Assembly (NCBI GenBank): GCA_031394355.1
Contig: JANNSU010000059.1
Coordinates: 248,001 to 312,000, forward strand
Origin: JAEUMY01 sp031394355
GTDB taxonomy: Bacteria > Pseudomonadota > Gammaproteobacteria > Burkholderiales > Usitatibacteraceae
Reading direction: 5' to 3'
Length of the DNA: 64,000 bases
Shown here: in pieces, positions 25,037-33,897 of the stretch
Layout of the letters: each line of letters begins with the position of its first letter
How positions within the stretch are numbered: the stretch's first letter is position 1
Notes under the pieces: model-generated
Told to the model about the DNA's origin: nothing
Database searches by the model: none
What the model saw: only the letters and a program-made list of their open reading frames with translations
Position numbers and translations under genes: made by a program

Positions 25037-26767
25037 GTGATCCCTCAGGACTTCATTCAGCAACTTCTCGGGCGCGTCGACATCGTCGACGTGATTGATC
25101 GTCATGTGAAACTGAAGAAAGCTGGCCAGAACTATTCGGCCTGCTGCCCTTTTCACAACGAGAAGACGCCTAGTTTCTCGGTCAGCCCTGCAAAGCAGTT
25201 CTATCATTGCTTTGGATGCGGGGCTCACGGTACAGCCATCAGTTTTCTCATGGAGTACTCAGGGCTCGGCTTTGTCGAAGCGGTGAAGGAGCTTTCGGAA
25301 GGCGTCGGCCTTGCCGTGCCGGACGACGGACGTCGTGAGCGCTCGCCAGAGCAGGAAGAAGTTTCCCTCTCCCTTGGCGAGGTCCTGAACCAGGCGCTAG
25401 TCTTCTATCGGCAGCAGTTGAAGCGCTCGCCGCAGGCCATCGCGTATCTCAAGGAACGCGGATTGTCAGGCGAGATAGCAGCCAAGTTTGGTCTGGGCTA
25501 TGCGCCGGATGACTGGCAATCCCTCAAGGCCGCCGTGGACGACTACTCGGCTGCTGCATTGAAGGATGCCGGTCTGGTCATTGACTCTGATGAGGGGCGC
25601 CGCTATGACCGCTTCCGGGGCCGGGTCATGTTCCCGATACTGGATGCGCGCGGCAATGTAATCGGTTTTGGCGGACGTGTCATCGGTGCCGGCGAGCCAA
25701 AGTACCTCAATTCTCCTGAGACCCCCTTGTTCGAAAAAGGCCGCGAACTCTATGGCCTCTTTCATGCGCGACGTGCCATTCGTGATTTGAAGCAGGTCCT
25801 CGTGGTTGAAGGCTACATGGATGTCGTGGCACTGGCGCAGCATGGGATAGACAATGCAGTCGCTACACTCGGCACAGCGACCACGCCCGTGCATGTTGAA
25901 AAACTCCTTCGGATGGCTGAGAACCTGGTCTTTTGCTTTGACGGTGACAAGGCCGGTCGGCGGGCCGCTTGGCGCGCACTCGAGATATCGTTGCCAGTAA
26001 TCAGCGATGGCAAGTCGGTCAGTTTTCTGTTCCTGCCGCCCGAAGATGATCCGGACTCTTATGTGCGGGCGCAGGGGCGCGACGCATTCATTGCTGAAGC
26101 TGCGAACGCGCGTCCTTTGTCTGTGTATCTGGTTAGTGAACTGGCTGAGCGCAATGACCTCAAGAGCGATGAGGGACGTATTCGATTTCTGAGTGAGGCC
26201 GCACCGCTGCTCAAGCAGATTCAGGCGCCAGGGCTGAGTCTTCTGCTGCGCAAACGCGTCGCAGAGCTGACTGGCATGACCATTGAGGAGTTGATGCAGG
26301 TAGCGCCTGGTGCCAAGCCAGCGGTAGTGGCAAGCCGGAGCGTGCCATCCAAAAGCCGGTCCGCGAGAGTTCGTTCGACCGAAAGCAGGGTTGCGGGACT
26401 CATGCTGCAGTGGCCTGGCCTGGCCTCGAAGTTTGACGTTGCGGCGGAGGGCTCTGCGAATGAGGCGCTACACGCGGTTGCAGAGTTGGCAGCATTCATG
26501 CGCGATTGCGATTTCGAGTGCACGCAGGCGATGATTCTGGAGTCTTTTCGGGGCAAACCACAATCGATGTTTCTTGCCGAATCTCTGGCGGCAACCCTTG
26601 GCGATACAGCGCTGGACGAGTCTGCTGCCTTGGCGGAATTCGCAGGCTGTCAGGAGAAACTCAAGTCAGATCAACGGCGTGCGCGCAGGAATGAACTTGC
26701 CAGGCGTGCCTCGGAAGGCTCACTGACACCTGAGGAAACGCAGGAGTACCGATCGCTCTTCACATGA
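25037..26767 (+). CDS. dnaG: DNA primase
   Basis: DnaG makes RNA primers for replication. The 576-residue protein has the CHC2 zinc finger (CCPFHNEKTPSFSVSPAKQFYHCFGCGAHG, key Cys/His present) and the RNA-polymerase core with ERGLSGEIAAKFGLGYAP. The TOPRIM centre follows (VVEGYMDVVALAQHG, then CFDGDKAGRRAAWRA), with a shorter C-terminal helicase-binding region. The start codon is GTG at 25037; TATACT at 25005-25010 is a possible -10 element. Confidence 0.96.
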   Translation: MIPQDFIQQLLGRVDIVDVIDRHVKLKKAGQNYSACCPFHNEKTPSFSVSPAKQFYHCFGCGAHGTAISFLMEYSGLGFVEAVKELSEGVGLAVPDDGRRERSPEQEEVSLSLGEVLNQALVFYRQQLKRSPQAIAYLKERGLSGEIAAKFGLGYAPDDWQSLKAAVDDYSAAALKDAGLVIDSDEGRRYDRFRGRVMFPILDARGNVIGFGGRVIGAGEPKYLNSPETPLFEKGRELYGLFHARRAIRDLKQVLVVEGYMDVVALAQHGIDNAVATLGTATTPVHVEKLLRMAENLVFCFDGDKAGRRAAWRALEISLPVISDGKSVSFLFLPPEDDPDSYVRAQGRDAFIAEAANARPLSVYLVSELAERNDLKSDEGRIRFLSEAAPLLKQIQAPGLSLLLRKRVAELTGMTIEELMQVAPGAKPAVVASRSVPSKSRSARVRSTESRVAGLMLQWPGLASKFDVAAEGSANEALHAVAELAAFMRDCDFECTQAMILESFRGKPQSMFLAESLAATLGDTALDESAALAEFAGCQEKLKSDQRRARRNELARRASEGSLTPEETQEYRSLFT

Positions 26768-26794
26768 AATGCAGCCAAGTCACTGAACAAACAG

Positions 26795-26823
26795 GCAATA
26801 TTGGACGTCGTAGAGAATATTGC
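26795..26823. repeat. Inverted repeat with two AATATT cores upstream of rpoD
   Basis: GCAATATT (26795-26802) is repeated inverted as AATATTGC (26816-26823) with 13 bases between. The two AATATT cores are 19 bases apart. It lies in the 135-bp dnaG-rpoD gap, 80 bases before the rpoD GTG, so a transcription-factor site is possible. It shares only the AATATT centre with the 12-bp palindrome. Confidence 0.5.
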
Positions 26824-26902
26824 TTTGCATTCAGTATGAACTCCAGTAAAATTGAGGGTTTTCCGCAAAGCCGCTGAAGAATTTCCGTCAGCCTGAGCCC
26901 CC

Positions 26903-28819
26903 GTGACTACAAAGCGTCAATCTACCCAATCTTCCTCCGGCCGAAAGGCTGTTGCCAGCGAAAAAGTCGAACTCAAGGCCGCCGATGTCGAGGCGCAGAA
27001 GAAGCGACTGAAAAACCTGATCGTCCTGGGCAAGGAACGTGGTTACATCACGTACGCCGAAATCAACGATCACCTGCCCGAAGACATCACCGATGCCGAG
27101 CAGATCGAGGGTGTCGTCTCCATGTTCAACGACATGGGCATTCAGGTCTACGACGAAGCGCCCGACGCCGAAACGTTGCTCATGAATGATGCGCCGCCAC
27201 CCGTCACGGACGAAGAGGCGGTGGAAGAGGCCGAAGAAGCGCTGTCGTCCACGGTGGACTCCGAGTTTGGACGCACCACGGACCCGGTCAGGATGTACAT
27301 GCGCGAAATGGGCTCTGTCGAACTCTTGACTCGTGAAGGCGAGATCGAGATCGCCAAGCGCATCGAAGATGGCTTGAAGCACATGATCTTCGCCATCTCG
27401 TCCTGCCCCACGACCATTGAGGAGATTCTTCGTCTCGCCGACATGATCGAGAAGGACGAGATCCGGGTCGATGAAGTGGTGGACGGTCTGGTTGATCCCA
27501 ACGAAGCTGAAGTCGCCGAACAGGCACTGGCCGAGGAAGACGAAGCCGAGGAGGAGATTGAGGAAGAAGATGAGGACGGTTCGATTGCCGCCGCGAATCT
27601 TGAGCAGCTGAAACAGGATTCCCTAGAGAAATTCAATCGTATTCGCCGCCAGTACAAGAAGATGAAGAAGACCCTGGCGGAGAAGGGATACCGTTCGCGG
27701 GCCTACAAGGACCTTCAGGAAGAGATTTCTGAGGAGTTGATGCTGATCCGCTTCAGCGCCAAGCAGGTTGAGGCGCTGTGCAGTGGCCTTCGTGGCCTTG
27801 TCGAGAAAGTCCGTCGCCACGAGCGCCAGATCATGGAGCTCTGCACCAAGAACGCCTTGATGCCGCGTACGCATTTCATCAAGACGTTTCCGGGCAATGA
27901 GACCAACGTGAAGTGGATCGCTGAGGAAGTCGCGCTTGGCAAGAACTACTCGACGGCGCTGGTGAGATTCAAACCATCCATACTTGAGCAGCAGGATGCC
28001 ATTTTGCAGTTGCAGAAAGACGTCGGCATTCCCATCAAAGATTTGAAAGAGATTGCCCGTCAGATGTCCACTGGTGAGGCCAAGGCCCGCCGTGCCAAGC
28101 GCGAGATGATCGAAGCCAACTTGCGTCTCGTCATTTCAATCGCGAAAAAATACACCAATCGCGGGCTGCAATTTCTGGATCTCATCCAGGAAGGCAATAT
28201 TGGATTGATGAAGGCCGTAGACAAGTTTGAATATCGTCGCGGTTACAAATTTTCGACCTACGCCACATGGTGGATCAGGCAGGCCATCACCCGCTCGATC
28301 GCAGATCAGGCACGCACCATCCGCATCCCCGTGCACATGATTGAGACGATCAACAAGATGAACCGCATCTCGCGCCAGATTCTGCAGGAAACTGGCGTGG
28401 AGCCGGACCCGGCGACCTTGGCAGTGAAGATGGAAATGCCCGAGGAGAAGATTCGCAAGATCCTGAAGATCTCCAAGGAGCCCATTTCCATGGAGACGCC
28501 CATCGGTGACGATGATGACTCGCATCTCGGCGATTTCATCGAGGATCAGTCCAATCTCGCCCCGGCGGATGCGGCGCTTTACTCAAGCCTGCGTGACGTG
28601 ACCAAGGATGTGCTGGACTCGCTGACGCCGCGCGAAGCCAAGGTGTTGCGCATGCGCTTCGGCATCGAGATGAACACTGACCACACGCTGGAGGAAGTCG
28701 GCAAACAGTTTGATGTGACGCGCGAACGCATTCGCCAGATCGAGGCGAAGGCCCTTCGCAAGCTGCGGCATCCGTCCCGATCCGAAAAGCTGCGCAGCTT
28801 CTTGGAAAACGAGAGCTGA
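26903..28819 (+). CDS. rpoD: RNA polymerase primary sigma factor RpoD (sigma70)
   Basis: A 638-residue primary sigma factor. Region 1.1 is near residues 30-90 (LKNLIVLGKERGYITYAEINDHLP), followed by a Glu-rich non-conserved region (about 195-225). Region 2 has NLRLVISIAKKYTNRGLQFLDLIQEGNIGLMKAVDKFEYRRGYKFSTYATWWIRQA (key features only). Region 3 has RIPVHMIETINK, and the 4.2 helix-turn-helix is LEEVGKQFDVTRERIRQIEAKALRKLRHP. GTG start. An intrinsic terminator follows the stop. Confidence 0.97.
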   Translation: MTTKRQSTQSSSGRKAVASEKVELKAADVEAQKKRLKNLIVLGKERGYITYAEINDHLPEDITDAEQIEGVVSMFNDMGIQVYDEAPDAETLLMNDAPPPVTDEEAVEEAEEALSSTVDSEFGRTTDPVRMYMREMGSVELLTREGEIEIAKRIEDGLKHMIFAISSCPTTIEEILRLADMIEKDEIRVDEVVDGLVDPNEAEVAEQALAEEDEAEEEIEEEDEDGSIAAANLEQLKQDSLEKFNRIRRQYKKMKKTLAEKGYRSRAYKDLQEEISEELMLIRFSAKQVEALCSGLRGLVEKVRRHERQIMELCTKNALMPRTHFIKTFPGNETNVKWIAEEVALGKNYSTALVRFKPSILEQQDAILQLQKDVGIPIKDLKEIARQMSTGEAKARRAKREMIEANLRLVISIAKKYTNRGLQFLDLIQEGNIGLMKAVDKFEYRRGYKFSTYATWWIRQAITRSIADQARTIRIPVHMIETINKMNRISRQILQETGVEPDPATLAVKMEMPEEKIRKILKISKEPISMETPIGDDDDSHLGDFIEDQSNLAPADAALYSSLRDVTKDVLDSLTPREAKVLRMRFGIEMNTDHTLEEVGKQFDVTRERIRQIEAKALRKLRHPSRSEKLRSFLENES

Positions 28820-28874
28820 TCAACCATCAGGTCCCCAAATTGGGGGCGCAAGGTGGCGAAGCAGGAGGCTAGAC

Positions 28875-28908
28875 AAAAAGGGGGTGGCAGATGCCACCCC
28901 CTTTTTTT
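28875..28908 (+). terminator. Intrinsic terminator after rpoD
   Basis: AAAAAGGGGGTGGCA pairs with TGCCACCCCCTTTTTTT across a very short loop, and the T-run is seven long. The A-run on the left makes it usable from the minus strand too, where it would stop transcription of the convergent universal-stress-protein gene (stop at 28924). Confidence 0.9.
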
Positions 28909-28923
28909 GTGTCCTGGATACCT

Positions 28924-29349
28924 TTATTTGATCAGCAATACAGGTATCTTGCTCTCGGCAAGCACCCGGGTCGCCACGGAGCCCATGACCAGATTGCCCA
29001 GATTTCCGTGTCCGTGCGTTCCCATCACTATCATTGTGCAGCCCAATTCCACAGACTTCTTGTTGACCTGCTCAGCGACTTCTCCCACGAGGCTGAGGGC
29101 CTCGTAGCGGAGCCCTTTGGCATCCATCACGGCAGTGGCAGGCTTCAACGCATCTGCACTTTCATCGGCGTAGAAGTCTTCCAGCGCTTCCTTGCCAACA
29201 TAGGCACGCACCCTTGCTGAAGCGATGGGCGCATGGACATTGACGAGGAAAAGCTCGGGTTGCGACTTGAACAGGTCCAGATGCGCTGCGAGATACTCCG
29301 CCGCACGGATTGAACAGGCGGATCCATCAACAGCCAGCAGAAACTTCAT
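28924..29349 (-). CDS. Universal stress protein, UspA family
   Basis: A 141-residue single UspA domain: MKFLLAVDGSACSIRAAEYLA at the N-terminus and the nucleotide-binding motif MGTHGHGNLGNLVMGSVATRVLAES (G-x2-G-x9-G-S/T) near residues 108-132, followed by the final strand IPVLLIK. Such proteins bind ATP and respond to stress. ATG 29349 is chosen because GGAGGATC lies five bases upstream. Converges on rpoD. Confidence 0.92.
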   Translation of the reverse strand: MKFLLAVDGSACSIRAAEYLAAHLDLFKSQPELFLVNVHAPIASARVRAYVGKEALEDFYADESADALKPATAVMDAKGLRYEALSLVGEVAEQVNKKSVELGCTMIVMGTHGHGNLGNLVMGSVATRVLAESKIPVLLIK

Positions 29350-29714
29350 GGGGTGATCCTCCGAGTGTGCGCGCTTGATATGCGTGCCAATATGATAGGG
29401 TGCCATAGTCCACAGTGGTTTGATATTCATCAACGCGAGCCCCGGGCTCCATATCACTAGAGAAGCCGGATCAGACCCTGCGTGTCCGACTGCAAGCACG
29501 CTGGATTGCTTGAACTTTCGCCCTGGATGAATGATGGTCATCGCAGTCGTTGACTTCATTCTTCTTTCGCGGCTTGCGCATTGGACATGCCGCCCATGGA
29601 ACAAGTCGCTGCTCCATACGCTGTTGACTGGATGTACGATTCCGAGGGTTGAAATGGGCAGATTTCCAGAACCCATGACGCAATGCCGCACGACCCGTGA
29701 GAAAATGCGCGCTT
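29350..29714. other. 365-bp spacer between the usp gene and the tRNA
   Basis: No coding frame with family character is visible on either strand. It should hold the usp promoter (minus) and the tRNA promoter (plus); I could not identify convincing -35/-10 pairs. Confidence 0.5.
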
Positions 29715-29791
29715 GGGCCGTTAGCTCAGTTGGTTAGAGCAGAGGACTCATAATCCTTTGGTCGTTGGTTCAAGTCCAACACGGCCCACCA
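29715..29791 (+). tRNA. tRNA with CAU anticodon, probably tRNA-Ile2 (lysidine-modified)
   Basis: A 77-nt cloverleaf with acceptor arms GGGCCGT/ACGGCCC and A discriminator, and encoded CCA at 29789-29791. The D-loop TTAGCTCAGTTGGTTAGAGC, anticodon loop CTCATAA and T-loop GGTTCAAGTCC are all present. The CAU anticodon would read AUG as Met. However, the body (GACTCATAATC, TTGGTCG variable region, TTCAAGTCCA) is closer to E. coli ileX than to elongator tRNA-Met, so conversion by TilS to decode AUA is more likely. It lies alone between the usp and SDR genes. Confidence 0.9.
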
Positions 29792-29872
29792 TTCACCACG
29801 CAGCTTCTGTCACAACAATGAATCTGCGTCCCCAGCATCACTTGGCAATTTGAGTCTACTCAGCGAGAACAC

Positions 29873-30634
29873 ATGAACTTTGATCTGACCGGCAAGACAG
29901 CCTTGGTGACCGGTGCCTCAAGCGGAATGGGTCACCACTTCGCACAGTCTCTGGCAGAGCATGGTGCAAGCGTGGTCGTTGTGGCACGAAGGACTGAACG
30001 ACTTGCAGGGCTTGTCGAGGCTATTTCTTCACGTGGTGGCGAGGCCATTGCGCTGCGTTGTGATGTAACGGATGTCGGGTCCGTGACAGATTGTGTTGCC
30101 GAGGCGGTTGCCCGAGCAGGTGGCATCGACATACTCGTCAATAATGCAGGCATTGCGGACCCTGCCCCCGCGCTGGAGACGACAGAAGCGCAGTGGAATG
30201 CCGTCATTGACACCAATCTGAGCGGTGCGTGGCACATGGCGCAGCAGGTTGCGAGATCGATGGTGGCGGGCAAGCGAAAAGGCAGCATCATCAACATCGC
30301 CTCCATTCTCGGATTGCGCGTAGCGACCAGCCTGCCCGCCTACGCCGCCGCCAAGGCGGGTCTGATTCACCTCACCAAGGCGCTGGCGCTTGAGTGGGCA
30401 CGTGCGAATATTCGCGTGAATGCGATCGCGCCCGGGTACATCCTTACCGAGATCAACCAGGAGTGGTTCGCAACCGAAGGGGGCCAGTCCGCCATCAAAC
30501 GCATTCCCCAGCGGCGCATCGGCACCCCGGCAGATCTCGATGGCCCACTGCTCCTGCTCGCTTCCGATGCGTCGAGTTACATGACCGGCAGCATCATCGT
30601 GGCAGATGGCGGCCATGCAGTGAACTCGCTATAG
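29873..30634 (+). CDS. Short-chain dehydrogenase/reductase (SDR)
   Basis: A 253-residue classical SDR. Cofactor motif TGASSGMG (residues 14-21), NNAG near 90, catalytic Ser in INIASILG, Tyr-x3-Lys as YAAAKAG, and IRVNAIAPGYILTEI after it. The Arg-Arg after the second strand (VVARRTERL) favours NADP(H). Substrate is unknown; a FabG-like oxoacyl reductase or sugar/steroid alcohol dehydrogenase are possibilities. The palindrome copy sits exactly at the conserved A-N-I-R-V-N-A stretch. Confidence 0.88.
   Translation: MNFDLTGKTALVTGASSGMGHHFAQSLAEHGASVVVVARRTERLAGLVEAISSRGGEAIALRCDVTDVGSVTDCVAEAVARAGGIDILVNNAGIADPAPALETTEAQWNAVIDTNLSGAWHMAQQVARSMVAGKRKGSIINIASILGLRVATSLPAYAAAKAGLIHLTKALALEWARANIRVNAIAPGYILTEINQEWFATEGGQSAIKRIPQRRIGTPADLDGPLLLLASDASSYMTGSIIVADGGHAVNSL
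30404..30415. repeat. GCGAATATTCGC palindrome, copy 11 (in SDR)
   Basis: Exact copy coding A-N-I-R at the SDR motif that is normally x-I-R-V-N-A. Conservation of the peptide shows that the site is made by choosing AAT ATT CGC rather than by inserting new residues. Confidence 0.95.
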
Positions 30635-31476
30635 CCGTCAGAGCAGGCGATCCAGGAGCCGTTCAAGCGGCCATGGCAGCTTCGAAAACAATTCTCGCTG
30701 ATCGCGCTGGAAAGCTGCGCCGGATTCTGTGTCCTGCCAACCGAGGTGCCAAGATTGAGTCTGGTGCTGAGCGTGCGGCGGTGGGCGAAGACCAAAGTGA
30801 CAGTCTGCTGCCGTTCAACCGCAGTGACCAGGAAGTTCCATAGCGCGGGGGAGCGCTTTACGAAGTTTCGCTGCCAGATGATTCGCAGGCTGTCCTGGAG
30901 GTCGACGTTTTAGATGCCGGACATGTGCAAGCCGCGCTCATGAGTGTTTCGCTTGCCACCTTGCAAGGTCTTCAGGCTGTCTAGCCAGGCGTCGTCGATG
31001 CAGGGCTTGATCTCGTACGATCAGTCGGTCGCAGGCGTGCGTAGGCACCGAGGATCGCCCCGTACCGATCCAGTTGTGGGCCACTTCGAATCGGTCGCCG
31101 CGAGCGACTCTGGCTCTATGAATGGCAAACAATCGGCGGGTTGTGAAGCCACGGTGAAGAACACCTTGACATGCTTTCTCGGAGTGTCTTCATTGGGGAC
31201 CCGTACCAGTTGATTGGGCCGATACTGGACGGTGAACTATATGGCTTGACGGCCTCACCGCAATTCCGCCACGGATCCCCGATGGCCTTGGCAGCCAAGG
31301 GAAACAGCAAGAAGATTGTGAAGTATCAGCGGAGCGCAACCCACCGTTTTAAACGTCTGCTGACCTCTTAGTGGACAGAAGGCAACTTCCTTTGACATTG
31401 CCTTCTGCCCCGGCGCTTGCCGAGGGCACCGCCCGATTTCTGATGAGCTCCGGAAATCAGGATCCAGACTGCCTGG
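30635..31476 (-). pseudogene. Decayed region with broken coding fragments, family not recognised
   Basis: About 840 bases without an intact gene. On the minus strand from about 31010 to 30760 a frame reads protein-like (DDAWLDSLKTLQGGKRNTHERGLHM, then a TAA at 30910-30912, then DLQDSLRIIWQRNFVKRS). Further fragments lie in shifted frames (HLGWQDTESGAAF, FSKLPWPLERLLDRLL at about 30740-30650). Upstream pieces near 31130-31020 also shift frame (RLFAIHRARVARGDRFEVAHN, DRYGAILGAYARL). This fits an old gene or transposon remnant with at least one stop and several frameshifts. I cannot name the family. Confidence 0.5.
31377..31408. repeat. Inverted repeat downstream of the redox operon
   Basis: CAGAAGGCAA (31377-31386) pairs perfectly with TTGCCTTCTG (31399-31408) around a 12-base loop, 69 bases past the stop of the last redox gene. 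It may end that operon, but no T-run follows on the minus strand. Confidence 0.5.
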
Positions 31477-33888
31477 TCAGCCTTCGCTGGATGTCGCGTA
31501 ATCCAGGAACTTCTCCGGGCTGACACGAAGCGCTGCACCTGTTGGGCAAGCCCGTACGCATGCCGGGCCGCCCTTCTGTCCCTTGCACATGTCGCACTTC
31601 ACGGCCTTCTTCGGGTTGTCCTTGCTGTGATACTCGGGCTCGCGTCCCGGCTCCGGGCCGAGACCCAGCAACAGCCATGACATGAGGCTTGGTCGTTTGC
31701 GATTCGGGTTGGCCTGGGCAAGTTGAATCACGCCATAAGGACAGTTCCGCTCGCAGTTGCCACAACCGATGCAGGCATCGGAAATGAACACCTCACCAGA
31801 GGGTGAGCGATGAATGGCATCGGGCGGACATTCCTTCATGCAGTGTGGATGCTCGCAGTGCCGGCAGGATGTGGGGACGTGGATGTTCTGGTACGTCGGG
31901 CCGGCCTCCCGGTCGAGTCGCGAGGTGCCGTCGTGCGTATCGGCACACGCCTTCTCGCAGTTATCACAGCGGATGCAGAGCGACTCGTCGATCAGCAGCA
32001 CATCGGTTGCTTCGCCGACACCCTGTGCCATCAGGAAGGAAATCAGGTTGCCCGACTCTGTCCGGCCCTCCATGGCCTGGTTGATCTTCATCCGGGCCAT
32101 AAGCTGCTCATCGATCTTGCCGCGCACGGTCGAGTGCGATGACATCACCTCTATGAAGCGGGTGGACTCCAACATGATCGCTTCGGTTGCAACTGCTGCT
32201 CTCACGGTGGCGGAACGAGGCAGATCAGACAGGAGCGCCATTTCACCGACATAGTTGCCGGCGGCCACATAGGACAACACAATCTCTTTCCCGCCCAAAT
32301 CCCGTGACACGGTTACCGAGCCGCGGCGGATGAGGTACAGGCCGTCAGCCGAATCACCTTCCTTGAACAGGGCCTCGCCTGCGGAGTATCGTTTGATGAC
32401 TGCGGTGCCGATGAGATAGTCCACCTCCTCTTCACGGATGCTCGAGGAGAGGTACTGACGAATTGCACGCTTCATCATCACGGCATCCAGCGTCCGCTTC
32501 ACCGACTCGACCGATGCAATCAGCTTCAGCATGGACCGGCGCGGTGTTTCAACCATGAGGCAGCGCTTTCCACCCTTCGCGGTTGCTGTCCGGCGGCGGC
32601 CCGAGATCAAACCCATCTCGCCGAAAAACTCACCCTTTCCAAGCTGGAAAGCGACCATCGTGCCATCCAGTGTTTCAGTCTCGATGACGACCTCGCCTTC
32701 AACGATCGCGTAGAAGGAATTGGTGTAGTCGTTCTTCTTGAAGATCACTTGGCCTTCATCTGGCCGATGAATTTCACTATCGAGCAGAAACTCGCGCAGT
32801 TGCAGGTCCGTCAGGCCCGACAGAATGGGCACACTGGCCCGGATATGCTGCACGGCATCGTTGACGGTTGTGATCTTGACGTTCTTGAACTTGGCCTTCA
32901 GCACCGGCTCGTCCGCCGGTTCGACGTTGTTGCTGAGGATGTACTCGATGACCTCGTATCCCTGATTCATGGCTTGCTTGATCAGTGGATAGCCACCCAA
33001 GGCGCCGACGATGTACAGGCCGGGCACATTGGACTCATACTTGGACGAAAGCGCCGGCACTGCATTCATGTCGGTGCTGGAAAATTGGATGCCGAAGCTC
33101 TCCACCAACTTGCGTGGTGGCGTTGCGCCGAGTCTCCCGATAATGCGATGACAATTGATGTTTTCCACGCCAACCGGCGTCTTCACGGTGTAGACCATCG
33201 GCGCAGGCCCACCAGGCGACTCCTCGACCTTCTCAGTCATGGAGTTTGCACGGTACTCGATCTTGCCTTCCTTGATCGCTGAGGTGACTAGTGAAATGTT
33301 GCCGTCCTTCACACGCACAAACTCATCGCTGCGGTTGATCAGGACCACACGGTTCTGTTTGGCTAACGCCAACGCGTTTTCGATACCGGCGTCACCGGCA
33401 CCGATGACAATGATGGTTTCCTCCGAATATTCGTCGGGATCATCGAGCTGGTACTGCACGTTTGGCAGATCTTCGCCGGGTGTGCCCAGTTTGCGGATAT
33501 TGCCCTGCAGGCCGATGGCAAGCACGACAGCCTCCACCATCATGGTGTCGCCACTTACCAGGGTGATCTGAAATGCGCCACGCTCGCCTTTGATGGAAGC
33601 AACCTGTGCGCCATATCGGATATTGACCTTGTGCTTCTTCAGCTCGTCGTCCCAGGCGCCGAGGATCTTCTCGCGAGTGCCGGCAGTGAAGCTCATTGGC
33701 GAACGCAGTGGCAGCACGCCAGGCTCAGCCATCACGTGCTTGCCTTTTTGATACTTGTAGATGGTGTCGGCAGTGTGTTGCTGGGCTTCCAGCAGGACAT
33801 GTGACACACCCAACTCGGCGGCGTGCGCGGCGGCAGAGAGGCCTGACGGTCCTGACCCGACTACGGCGATCTTGAATTGCTCACTCAT
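31477..33888 (-). CDS. FAD/NAD(P)-oxidoreductase fused to two cyclic-nucleotide-binding domains and a multi-4Fe-4S ferredoxin module
   Basis: An 803-residue cytoplasmic-looking fusion. Residues 5-320 form a thioredoxin-reductase-like flavoprotein with GSGPSG at 11-16 and a second dinucleotide site GAGDAG at 163-168. It has no CxxC disulfide, so it is not a thioredoxin reductase. Two CRP-type cNMP domains follow (about 350-470 and 485-600), each with the phosphate-binding cassette (FGEMGLISGRRRTATA; VGEMALLSDLPRSATV). Residues 638-782 hold four Cys clusters (CIRCDNCEKAC, CRHCEHPHCMKEC, CIGCGNCERNC, CDMC-x8-C-x3-C), as in DmsB/HybA-type electron-transfer subunits. AGGAGTACTAC precedes the ATG. 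Last gene of the seven-gene redox operon. Allosteric control of electron transfer by cyclic nucleotide is inferred. Confidence 0.88.
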   Translation of the reverse strand: MSEQFKIAVVGSGPSGLSAAAHAAELGVSHVLLEAQQHTADTIYKYQKGKHVMAEPGVLPLRSPMSFTAGTREKILGAWDDELKKHKVNIRYGAQVASIKGERGAFQITLVSGDTMMVEAVVLAIGLQGNIRKLGTPGEDLPNVQYQLDDPDEYSEETIIVIGAGDAGIENALALAKQNRVVLINRSDEFVRVKDGNISLVTSAIKEGKIEYRANSMTEKVEESPGGPAPMVYTVKTPVGVENINCHRIIGRLGATPPRKLVESFGIQFSSTDMNAVPALSSKYESNVPGLYIVGALGGYPLIKQAMNQGYEVIEYILSNNVEPADEPVLKAKFKNVKITTVNDAVQHIRASVPILSGLTDLQLREFLLDSEIHRPDEGQVIFKKNDYTNSFYAIVEGEVVIETETLDGTMVAFQLGKGEFFGEMGLISGRRRTATAKGGKRCLMVETPRRSMLKLIASVESVKRTLDAVMMKRAIRQYLSSSIREEEVDYLIGTAVIKRYSAGEALFKEGDSADGLYLIRRGSVTVSRDLGGKEIVLSYVAAGNYVGEMALLSDLPRSATVRAAVATEAIMLESTRFIEVMSSHSTVRGKIDEQLMARMKINQAMEGRTESGNLISFLMAQGVGEATDVLLIDESLCIRCDNCEKACADTHDGTSRLDREAGPTYQNIHVPTSCRHCEHPHCMKECPPDAIHRSPSGEVFISDACIGCGNCERNCPYGVIQLAQANPNRKRPSLMSWLLLGLGPEPGREPEYHSKDNPKKAVKCDMCKGQKGGPACVRACPTGAALRVSPEKFLDYATSSEG

Positions 33889-33897
33889 GTAGTACTC

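Noticed and set aside
30673..30843. Small plus-strand gene behind the SDR
   Set aside because: No ribosome site or family character; the minus strand shows better protein-like fragments, so the region is treated as decayed.
31171..31371. Small plus-strand gene of 66 codons in the decayed region
   Set aside because: Short, no ribosome site, no recognisable family, and overlapped by fragments on the other strand.
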